NCBI GenBank assembly: GCA_963678565.1 | Contig: OY782875.1 | Span: forward strand, 992,001-1,056,000 | Length of the DNA: 64,000 bases | From: SKHV01 sp963678565 | Lineage (GTDB): Bacteria; Bacteroidota; Bacteroidia; Bacteroidales; Prolixibacteraceae | Direction of reading: 5' to 3' | In this document: positions 35,986 to 43,598 of the stretch, piece after piece | Position numbering within the stretch: position 1 is the stretch's first letter | How the letters are laid out: each line of letters opens with the position of its first letter | Notes under the pieces: generated by a model | Databases searched by the model: none | What the model saw: only the letters and a program-made list of their open reading frames with translations | Told to the model about the DNA's origin: nothing | Position numbers and translations under genes: made by a program

Positions 35986-37227
35986 ATGATAGAATTTAAA
36001 AAATTTGAGTTGGACAATGGATTGAAAATTCTAGTGCATCTTGATAAAACAACCCCATTGGCTGCTTTTAATTTAGCATATTCGGTAGGTGCTCGTGACG
36101 AAGATCCTGAAAAAACTGGCTTTGCACATCTTTTTGAACATTTAATGTTCGGTGGCTCTGTAAATGTACCCGATTACGATACCGAAATACAATCGGTTGG
36201 TGGAGAAAATAATGCCTTTACTTCAAGTGATCTTACAAATTATTACATCACTTTGCCTGCTGATAATTTGGAAACGGCATTCTGGTTAGAATCCGATAGA
36301 ATGTTGTCTCTTTGTTTTAATGAACGCAGTTTAGAGGTACAACGTAATGTTGTGATTGAAGAATTTAAGCAACGAAATATGAATCAGCCTTACGGCGATG
36401 TTTACGAGTTGCTGAAAGATCTTTCCTATAAAAAGCACCCATATCGCTGGCAAGTTATTGGTAAAAAGTTAGCGCATATTGAACAGGCAACCATGGAGGA
36501 CGTTAAAGATTTCTTTTTTAAATTTTATGCTCCTAACAATGCGGTTTTAACTGTCTCCGGAAATGTTGATGCTGATCAGGTTCTGCACTTGGCTCAAAAA
36601 TGGTTTGGTGATATTCCAAGAAGAAATACACTGGAACGAGATTTGCCCAAAGAGCCGGTTCAAAAAAGCGAAAGAAGGTTGGTTGTAGAACGTGATGTTC
36701 CTAGTAATGCATTGTATATGTCGTTTCATATGGATAAAAAGTTTGGGACGAATTACTTTGCGTCGAATTTAATATCCGATTTGCTTTCTAATGGTGATTC
36801 ATCTCGAATGTATAAAAAGCTGATTCTCGAACAGTCACTTTTTTCAGAATTAGATGCCTATATCGGCGATGATCACGACCCAGGTGTTTTTATTGTAGCT
36901 GCAAAATTATCCGATCAGGTTTCTTATGAAACGGCAGAAGTAGCAATTTGGAATGAATTGAATTCCTTAAAGAACAAATTAGTTGAAAGTGAAGAATTAG
37001 AGAAGGTGGTGAATAAACTAGAAGCCAATTTAATTTTTTCTGAAATAAGCTATTTAAACAAGGCTATAAACTTGAGCGAGATGGAGCTACTTGGAGATGC
37101 AAACCTTATTAATGAGCAATTTCAACATTATCGTGAAGTTACTCCAGAAAAGATTAACGAGGTAAGTAAGCAACTCTTTCAAAAAGCAAATTGTTCCACC
37201 TTGATTTATAAAAAGAAAGCGAAATGA
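35986..37227 (+). CDS. M16 family zinc peptidase, catalytic subunit
   Basis: The 413-residue protein carries the inverted zinc motif HLFEHLMFGG (HxxEH) near residue 47 and the distal Glu in NVVIEEFKQRN. It has the two-domain fold of one half of pitrilysin. No signal peptide is visible, so it is probably cytoplasmic. Its stop overlaps the start of the partner gene (ATGA, four bases), which supports a heterodimer made in equal amounts. Confidence 0.92.
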   Translation: MIEFKKFELDNGLKILVHLDKTTPLAAFNLAYSVGARDEDPEKTGFAHLFEHLMFGGSVNVPDYDTEIQSVGGENNAFTSSDLTNYYITLPADNLETAFWLESDRMLSLCFNERSLEVQRNVVIEEFKQRNMNQPYGDVYELLKDLSYKKHPYRWQVIGKKLAHIEQATMEDVKDFFFKFYAPNNAVLTVSGNVDADQVLHLAQKWFGDIPRRNTLERDLPKEPVQKSERRLVVERDVPSNALYMSFHMDKKFGTNYFASNLISDLLSNGDSSRMYKKLILEQSLFSELDAYIGDDHDPGVFIVAAKLSDQVSYETAEVAIWNELNSLKNKLVESEELEKVVNKLEANLIFSEISYLNKAINLSEMELLGDANLINEQFQHYREVTPEKINEVSKQLFQKANCSTLIYKKKAK

Positions 37228-38507
37228 TATTAGATAGAAAAGTTGCACCGCCTTCGAAATTAGTGGATCAAATACAGATATTAGAACCGCAAAAAATAAA
37301 ATTAGATAATGGTATCGATGTGTTCGCATTGAATGCAGGAAGCCAGGAGGTTATAAAAATTGACATTCAGCTTGAAGCAGGTGTTTGGAGTCAAACACAA
37401 AATTTAGTTGCTATTCATACCAATTCATTTCTAAAACTGGGGTCTGAGAAATATAGTGCTACTGAAATTGCTAATATATTTGATCGGAGAGGAGCTTATC
37501 TTCAATTAACAACCGATCAACACGATGCGGTTATCACGGTGTTGTGTTTAACCCGATATTTCAATGAACTAATCGAAATTGTAGAGGATATTATTAAGCA
37601 TCCGGTTTTTCCTGAACGAGTAGTTCAATCTATGTTGTTAAAAAAGCAACAGTCGTTTATTTTAGAGAATGAAAAAGTAAAAGTAAAAGCACAAAAACGA
37701 TATACGCAGGTATTGTTTGGTCATGAATTTCCGTATGCCAATACCAATGTTTTAGAAGATTTTGCAGCGCTGTCATCTGAAAAATTGTCTGAATTTCACA
37801 GTAAATACTATCACTCCAACAGCTGTAAAATTATAATAGCAGGTCGATTTTCAAGCGATCATATACAGATATTGAACCAGCGATTTGGAGGCAATGATTG
37901 GTCAAGTTCAGAGTTGCCGGAACATAATTCTCCTATAATTAAAAGTAGCGCTGAACTTCAGCATTTTGTACCCAAAGAAAATGTATTACAATCGGCACTC
38001 CGTGTTGGAAAGCTTATGCCTAATCGTGATTCGGAAGATTATTTTGGATTAACCTTATTGATTATGGTTTTTGGCGGTTATTTTGGATCTCGTTTAATGT
38101 CGAATATCCGCGAAGACAAAGGCTATACTTATGGAATTGGATGTTCATACATCACATTACCCCATGCGGCTTATATAAATATTGCGTCCGAAGTTGATGT
38201 TGATGTAATTCAACCTGCTTTAGCCGAAATTCGAAACGAAATTCGCAAACTTCAAAGTGAACCAATTGTGAAGGAAGAGTTACAAATGGTGAAGAATTAT
38301 ATGGTTGGCGAGTTACTTCGAAGTTTTGACGGTATATTTGCAATGTCGCATAGTTTAAAAACACTGCTCGATTTTAATTTAGATTACGATCATTACCACA
38401 ATTACTTTAATGCTTTGAAAGCGATTGATTCAGTAAAACTACAAGCACTTGCTTGTAAATATTTAAATGCAGATTCGATGTTTGAAGTAGTTGCTGGTAA
38501 AAACTAA
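37224..38507 (+). CDS. M16 family peptidase partner lacking HxxEH
   Basis: The 427-residue protein has the M16 fold but no HxxEH motif: the matching region reads HTNSFLKLGSEKY. It keeps the substrate-binding Arg/Tyr block NIREDKGYTYGIGCSY. This is the usual non-catalytic beta-type partner of bacterial M16B dimers. It overlaps the catalytic subunit gene by four bases. Confidence 0.9.
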   Translation: MILDRKVAPPSKLVDQIQILEPQKIKLDNGIDVFALNAGSQEVIKIDIQLEAGVWSQTQNLVAIHTNSFLKLGSEKYSATEIANIFDRRGAYLQLTTDQHDAVITVLCLTRYFNELIEIVEDIIKHPVFPERVVQSMLLKKQQSFILENEKVKVKAQKRYTQVLFGHEFPYANTNVLEDFAALSSEKLSEFHSKYYHSNSCKIIIAGRFSSDHIQILNQRFGGNDWSSSELPEHNSPIIKSSAELQHFVPKENVLQSALRVGKLMPNRDSEDYFGLTLLIMVFGGYFGSRLMSNIREDKGYTYGIGCSYITLPHAAYINIASEVDVDVIQPALAEIRNEIRKLQSEPIVKEELQMVKNYMVGELLRSFDGIFAMSHSLKTLLDFNLDYDHYHNYFNALKAIDSVKLQALACKYLNADSMFEVVAGKN

Positions 38508-38517
38508 ATTGATATAA

Positions 38518-39405
38518 ATGCAAAATTTGGGTGAAATTGCCGGAATTTCAACAGCCATTTGTTGGACCGTTACTGCTATGAGCTTTCAGCTAGCATCACG
38601 ACGCATTGGCTCTGTATCTGTAAACCTACTTCGCCTTTTATTGGCATTTGCCTTTTATGTAGTTTATACAAAATTCGTTTTAGGAACCTGGCTCCCTTCT
38701 GGATTTAGCACAAAATCATGGACTTATCTTTCCATCTCAGGATTAATTGGGTTCGTGTTGGGCGATTTCTTTCTATTTAAGTCTTATGAATACATCAGTT
38801 CAAAAATATCGATGTTGGTAATGACACTTGCACCACCAATTGCTGCGATAATGGGATGGTTTGTTATGAAGGAAAGTTTTTCGTGGTTAAATTTCATTGG
38901 AATGGTATTGGTGCTTTTCGGGGTTGCATTGGTAATTCTTCGCCGAGAGTCAGCAACAAACAAGAAAATGGTGTACTCAGTAAGAGGAATATTGTTTGCT
39001 TTTGGAGGAGCGGTTGGTCAGGGTGTTGGTGCTGTTTTTAGTAAAATAGGGATGGCTGATCAAGACCCGTTTGCAGCTTCCCAGATTAGAGTAATAACAG
39101 GTGTTGTTGGGTTTGCAATATTAATTACACTAATGAAGCGGTGGAAAAATCTTCGTATGGGATTAAAAGATACCAAAGCATTAAAGGCACTTTCTATTGG
39201 TTCTTTTTTCGGACCGTTTTTAGGAGTGGCATTAAGTATGGTGGCTTTTAAAAATACTTCTTTAGGAGTCGCTTCAACTTTAATGGCAACAGTGCCTGTC
39301 TTCATTTTATTACCTTCGGTTTTCTACTTAAAGGAGCAATTTCATATCCGTGAAATAATTGGTGCTGTAATTTCTGTAATAGGTATCTTTATCTTCTTTA
39401 TTTAG
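38518..39405 (+). CDS. EamA family (DMT) transporter
   Basis: The 295-residue protein has ten predicted membrane helices in two EamA repeats. Typical segments are ALVILRR between repeats and GVASTLMATVPVFILLPSVFYLKEQFHIREIIGAVI at the end of the second. Substrates in this superfamily range from amino acids to nucleotides and cannot be read here. It lies 10 bases after the M16 pair and is the last gene of that operon. Confidence 0.88.
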   Translation: MQNLGEIAGISTAICWTVTAMSFQLASRRIGSVSVNLLRLLLAFAFYVVYTKFVLGTWLPSGFSTKSWTYLSISGLIGFVLGDFFLFKSYEYISSKISMLVMTLAPPIAAIMGWFVMKESFSWLNFIGMVLVLFGVALVILRRESATNKKMVYSVRGILFAFGGAVGQGVGAVFSKIGMADQDPFAASQIRVITGVVGFAILITLMKRWKNLRMGLKDTKALKALSIGSFFGPFLGVALSMVAFKNTSLGVASTLMATVPVFILLPSVFYLKEQFHIREIIGAVISVIGIFIFFI

Positions 39406-39407
39406 CG

Positions 39408-39440
39408 TTTCATAAATATAAAATTATCTTCATATTTTTG
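39408..39440 (+). promoter_or_regulatory. Candidate promoter of the LytTR operon
   Basis: TTTC (39408-39411), 21 bases, then TATTTTTG (39433-39440) fits the Bacteroidota consensus TTTG-N19-21-TAnnTTTG with one mismatch. It would start RNA near 39447 and rules out a TTG start at 39438. Confidence 0.5.
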
Positions 39441-39470
39441 TTGTTGGGATTATTTTCTATCTTTAAATTG

Positions 39471-40196
39471 ATGATGAAAATTCTTTTCATAAATGTAGAG
39501 GATGAGCGGCAAGCGAGGGTTAAATCTAGTTTATCAAAACTGAATCACACAGTTGAATATTTCGAAGCAAATTCTGCAGAAGATGGGGTTTTTACTTTTC
39601 TTGAAGAAGAACCCCAAATTGTTGTAGCTTCTTGTTTTGATCATGCTAGTAGTTGTTTTCGATTGGCAAATTTGCGAAGTAAGTTGAATTGGAAATCATA
39701 TTTCTTATTGTTATCCAATTCCAGTGATCTGGCAATTCCAGCTATTAAATCGAAGATTGATGATTTGTTGGTTGAACCATTTTATGAAAAGGAATTAGAA
39801 CTCAAGATTAAAAATCTTGTATCTCATGTTTCTAGAAATACTATAACAACAAATTTAAAAACTGAAAACAACCAAATATTAATTAAAACGATAAAAGGGG
39901 ATCATTTAATCCATATCGATGATATAATTTTTTGTAAGGCCGATGGAAGCTATTGTATGCTTTCTTTAGCCGATGGAAAGACAATAATTGCCAGTCATAA
40001 TCTTGGGAAGATTGAGACACATTTAGATCGTGATAAATTCTTTAGGGTGAATAGATCTAACATAATTAATTGGTCGAAAATTGCTTACATCGATAAAACG
40101 AAAAAAGTTTGTGGAATTAAATATCAAAAGGATAATTTGAGTTTTAAAATCTCAAACAAACAGTTTAAAAAGTTAGTTGAATTGAAAATTGTTTAA
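39471..40196 (+). CDS. LytTR transcription factor with degenerate receiver
   Basis: From the ATG at 39471 the 241-residue protein has a receiver-like domain (1-120) and a LytTR DNA-binding domain (about 140-241; HIDDIIFCKADGSYCMLSL, VNRSNIINWSKI). In the receiver the phospho-acceptor Asp is missing (IVVASC, Ala53/Ser54) and the conserved Lys before Pro-Phe is Glu (VEPF). It therefore should not be switched by phosphorylation. It lies 14 bases before a regular LytTR response regulator, and there is no histidine kinase nearby. Confidence 0.85.
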   Translation: MMKILFINVEDERQARVKSSLSKLNHTVEYFEANSAEDGVFTFLEEEPQIVVASCFDHASSCFRLANLRSKLNWKSYFLLLSNSSDLAIPAIKSKIDDLLVEPFYEKELELKIKNLVSHVSRNTITTNLKTENNQILIKTIKGDHLIHIDDIIFCKADGSYCMLSLADGKTIIASHNLGKIETHLDRDKFFRVNRSNIINWSKIAYIDKTKKVCGIKYQKDNLSFKISNKQFKKLVELKIV

Positions 40197-40210
40197 ACTA
40201 GTGGGGAGTT

Positions 40211-40936
40211 ATGAAAACATTATCAGTACTGATTGTCGATGACGATCTAACTGCATCAAATTTGCTGAAGAGCTTTGTCAAAGTTCAAGGGGATGCAAAG
40301 AAAATCGAAACAGCAAATAGCGCCATGGAAGGGATGAAGGCCTTAGATCAATTTGTGCCAGATATTATTTTTTTAGATATCAATATGCCCGAGCAAGATG
40401 GGTTGGAGTTTGCGCATAAAATTAAAAAACTTGGGATCGAAAGCCATATTGTATTTACAACTGCATTTAGTAAGTATGCTATTTCGGCCTTCAAGTTAAA
40501 GCCACTTGATTATTTATTAAAGCCTTTTGGATTCGAGGAAGTTAATAATGTTTTTAAGAAGGTTTTGAAGCTTCAAACTTCAAAATCAGAAAACTCTAAT
40601 AATCCCAATCTAAGCTTTGTAAACAATCAGCTACTTGTATTTAAAAAAGCATCGGAGATTTTCTATTTCAATGCAAAAGGAGGGAAAGTGTTTCTTTATG
40701 ATATTGACGGGAACGTTGAAACGCTCTCAATGACTATGGATACAATTATTGAATTGGTCAACAAATACAATTTTATTCGTGTTAATAGATCTAATATTAT
40801 AAATTTGGATTATCTGATCAGTATCGATTCATTAGCAAATGGAACCATAGAGTACAAACAAATGAATAGGGTTTTTCACTTCAGTAAAGAAAGCATAGCT
40901 CAACTTGAGAAAATAGGAATTTTAAAAATTAAATAA
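40211..40936 (+). CDS. LytTR response regulator
   Basis: The 241-residue protein has an intact receiver: acidic VDDD, phospho-Asp56 in IIFLDINMPEQDG, Thr in FTTAF and Lys104 in LLKPFGF. A LytTR domain follows (about 145-241; VNRSNIINLDYL). Such regulators normally pair with a LytS-type kinase, but none is in the window. The two LytTR domains share the VNRSNIIN recognition block, so both may bind similar sites or form heterodimers. GGGGAG lies upstream of the start, a mild Shine-Dalgarno match. Confidence 0.92.
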   Translation: MKTLSVLIVDDDLTASNLLKSFVKVQGDAKKIETANSAMEGMKALDQFVPDIIFLDINMPEQDGLEFAHKIKKLGIESHIVFTTAFSKYAISAFKLKPLDYLLKPFGFEEVNNVFKKVLKLQTSKSENSNNPNLSFVNNQLLVFKKASEIFYFNAKGGKVFLYDIDGNVETLSMTMDTIIELVNKYNFIRVNRSNIINLDYLISIDSLANGTIEYKQMNRVFHFSKESIAQLEKIGILKIK

Positions 40937-40945
40937 TAGAAAACA

Positions 40946-42052
40946 GTGAGTAGAACGCGTGCAATATTGTTAGCAATTGGAATAGCAATTGTTCTGTTTT
41001 TGGCTTGGTATTTCAGTTCAATTGTTACTTATATAGTAGTTTCAGCTATTTTAGGAATGATTGGTCGACCTTTAGTACATTGGATTACAAAGATTAAAAT
41101 TCGTAATTTCCATATTCATAAAACTATTGCAGCGTCGTTTACTTTAATTCTAATCTGGATGCTTTTTTTAACGTTTTTCAGATTCATGATTCCTTTGTTG
41201 GCATCACAATTTGATGAACTTGCAAACATCGACTTACAAGTGTTTCTAGGTGAGCTAGAAGAACCAATTAATAAAGTGGTACATCTAATTTACGGACAAT
41301 CAGTTTCAATTACCGACGATGCATTTGTTTCAATGATTACTGAAAAAATCGGTGCTTTTTTTAATATTTCTAAAGTAACCGATTTGTTTGGAACCATCGC
41401 AGGAACTATTGGAGATCTAATGATTGCTTTATTTGCAGTGTCATTTATCACCTTTTTCTTTTTGCAAGACGAAGGCATGTTAAAACGCGGAATATTGTTG
41501 TTAGTTCCTACTGATTTTGAGAAGAAAGCAGAGAATACCTTGGTGCGCACTTCAAAACTACTTCGTCGTTATTTTATTGGCTTATTATTAGAAGTATTTA
41601 TGGTGATGCTGCTCGATACCATCGGGCTAAAAATTGTAGGTATTAATATTAAAAATGCTTTGGTAATTGGCTTGCTTGCGGGGTTATTCAATGTAATCCC
41701 GTATTTGGGTCCTTGGTTAGGTGCCTCGGTTGGTGTGTTAATTGGAATTGCAATTAATATCAATGCAAATTTTATAAACGAAACACTACCTTTAATTGGT
41801 TTCATGGTGTTGGTATTTAGTGCTGTACAAGTAATCGATAACATTTTATTCCAGCCACTTATTTATTCAAGTAGTGTGAAAGCTCATCCACTTGAAATAT
41901 TTTTAGTGATTATGGCTGCAGGTAGTTTGGCCGGCATTACAGGATTAATATTAGCTATTCCTGTTTATACCATTATACGTGTAATTGCTTCTGAATTTTT
42001 ATCGGAAAATAAACTTGTAAAATCGATTACTCAGAAGATGAATCCTTCATAA
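40946..42052 (+). CDS. AI-2E family permease
   Basis: The 368-residue membrane protein has seven to eight helices and the family block NVIPYLGPWLGASVGVLIGI plus DNILFQPLIYSSSVKAHPLEIFLVIMAAG. Members export small compounds or Na+ (some are Na+/H+ antiporters); the name AI-2 exporter is historical. The start is GTG at 40946, nine bases after the LytTR gene, so it may be regulated with it. Its end overlaps the convergent DUF502 gene by 26 bases. Confidence 0.87.
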   Translation: MSRTRAILLAIGIAIVLFLAWYFSSIVTYIVVSAILGMIGRPLVHWITKIKIRNFHIHKTIAASFTLILIWMLFLTFFRFMIPLLASQFDELANIDLQVFLGELEEPINKVVHLIYGQSVSITDDAFVSMITEKIGAFFNISKVTDLFGTIAGTIGDLMIALFAVSFITFFFLQDEGMLKRGILLLVPTDFEKKAENTLVRTSKLLRRYFIGLLLEVFMVMLLDTIGLKIVGINIKNALVIGLLAGLFNVIPYLGPWLGASVGVLIGIAININANFINETLPLIGFMVLVFSAVQVIDNILFQPLIYSSSVKAHPLEIFLVIMAAGSLAGITGLILAIPVYTIIRVIASEFLSENKLVKSITQKMNPS

Positions 42053-42683
42053 CTTCCTTTGTTTTCAGTATGTTGGGTTGTTCTTCAGGATTCTTGATCT
42101 TATCAAAAACATTTGTTGAGCCCGCGCCACAGCTAATTATAGATTTTACAGCAGCATCAACGCTTACCTCCGATTTAATAATTTTTGTGTGGTGTAAGTG
42201 ATAAATATTTCCAGAGGTTGGATTCGGTCCTGTTGGAACAAATACAGTAACGTATTCGCCTTGAGTGTCGGTGATAAATGCAGTCATAAGCGTACCACAA
42301 TCAAAAACATCCACCAAAACAACTTCGGTGAAAAAGGAGCGATTCGAACCAAAAAATTGCATTACAATTTCTTTAATGGTTTTATACCCCGGAATTTTCA
42401 TGAGGTAATTCTTTTCAATTTCATCTCTGAGCATATTGCCAAATCGAGTTCTAATGGCAAGTCCAACAAAGAAGAAAATGAGCAAAATTGAGATTACCGT
42501 AAGTGAATAGATAAAAAGGGTTTCGATTTTCGAATTCACCTCAAAAAGTTCAACAATTGGTCCAAGGTATTTTGCAATGGTATTAAATATCCAACGAAAA
42601 AATACAAATAGTAAAGTTAATGGAAGTACAGCTGCTAAACCTCCGAGTAATGTTGTTTTAAAAAACTGTTGAAGGCGTTTCAT
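42027..42683 (-). CDS. DUF502 membrane protein
   Basis: The 218-residue protein has two N-terminal membrane helices (about 15-32 and 50-75) and a soluble C-terminal part with the DUF502 blocks IPGYKTIKEIVMQFFG, FVPTGPNPTSGNIYHL and AVKSIISCG. The function is unknown. Its last 26 bases overlap the end of the convergent permease gene. Confidence 0.88.
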   Translation of the reverse strand: MKRLQQFFKTTLLGGLAAVLPLTLLFVFFRWIFNTIAKYLGPIVELFEVNSKIETLFIYSLTVISILLIFFFVGLAIRTRFGNMLRDEIEKNYLMKIPGYKTIKEIVMQFFGSNRSFFTEVVLVDVFDCGTLMTAFITDTQGEYVTVFVPTGPNPTSGNIYHLHHTKIIKSEVSVDAAVKSIISCGAGSTNVFDKIKNPEEQPNILKTKEVMKDSSSE

Positions 42684-42880
42684 GGCAAAATATTTTATTT
42701 GTGTTTTTATAACTATTTTTCTGCTCGAAATGTTTAATCCATTTTAAGTCAGTAATAATAAACAATGTTTGTCTGTTTTTGATTAAGGAAATTTAAAAGT
42801 TACGTAATTAAATTCAATTATGATGAAAAACTGATTTAGTTGTTTAACGACGCGAAGCTCGCATTACAAAGTGATTACCT

Positions 42881-43576
42881 ATGAAATTTGAAAAGAAACT
42901 GATTAAAGGGAAGTTAATTAAAAGGTATAAACGTTTTTTGACGGATGTGATGTTAGAAAGTGGCGAAATCGTTGTTGCACATTGTACCAATTCAGGCACC
43001 ATGAAAACTTGTATTGAAGAGGGAGCCCCTGTTCTTCTAACTCCGGTTGACGACCCCAAAAGAAAAACCAAGTTTACCTGGGAAATGATCTTTATCAATA
43101 ATGATTGGATCGGAATTAATACCTCGCACCCCAATTTACTGGTTTTTGAAGCGATCAAAAACAATGAAATAGAATTATTGAAGGGCTATACCGAAGTAAA
43201 ACGAGAAGTAAAGTGGGAGGATAGTCGATTTGATGTGATGGCAAAGAATGATCAGGAAACCTGTTTCGTTGAGGTTAAAAATGTAACGATGAAATCGGGG
43301 GAATATGCTATTTTCCCAGATGCTGTTACAACTAGAGGGCGAAAGCATTTAGAAACGCTTATACGTGTTAAAAAGGCGGGCATGCGCGCAGTAATGTTTT
43401 ATGTAATTCAACGTAGCGATGTTGATTACTTTGATACTGCCAATGAGATTGATCCGGAGTATGGGAAAACCTTGCGAAAAGCGGTAAAAGCCGGAGTCGA
43501 AATTATTGCAATGCAGGCAAAAGTTACCCCCGAAGAAATAAGTTTGGTGCGCGAGTTGGAGATTAATTTACGCTAG
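42881..43576 (+). CDS. sfsA: SfsA family DNA/RNA nuclease
   Basis: The 231-residue protein matches SfsA throughout: GKLIKRYKRFLTDVML, AHCTNSGTMKTCIEEGAPV, SRFDVM, CFVEVKNVTM and FPDAVTTRGRKHLETL. The OB-like N-terminus binds nucleic acid and the C-terminal part has a PD-(D/E)XK-like core (D...EVK). E. coli SfsA was first described as a sugar-fermentation stimulator. It stands alone. Confidence 0.93.
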   Translation: MKFEKKLIKGKLIKRYKRFLTDVMLESGEIVVAHCTNSGTMKTCIEEGAPVLLTPVDDPKRKTKFTWEMIFINNDWIGINTSHPNLLVFEAIKNNEIELLKGYTEVKREVKWEDSRFDVMAKNDQETCFVEVKNVTMKSGEYAIFPDAVTTRGRKHLETLIRVKKAGMRAVMFYVIQRSDVDYFDTANEIDPEYGKTLRKAVKAGVEIIAMQAKVTPEEISLVRELEINLR

Positions 43577-43598
43577 GAAAAATTGTTGATTTAATCTA

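Noticed and set aside
39438..39470. TTG start giving a longer LytTR protein
   Set aside because: It overlaps the candidate -7 box, and the ATG at 39471 starts directly at the receiver fold.
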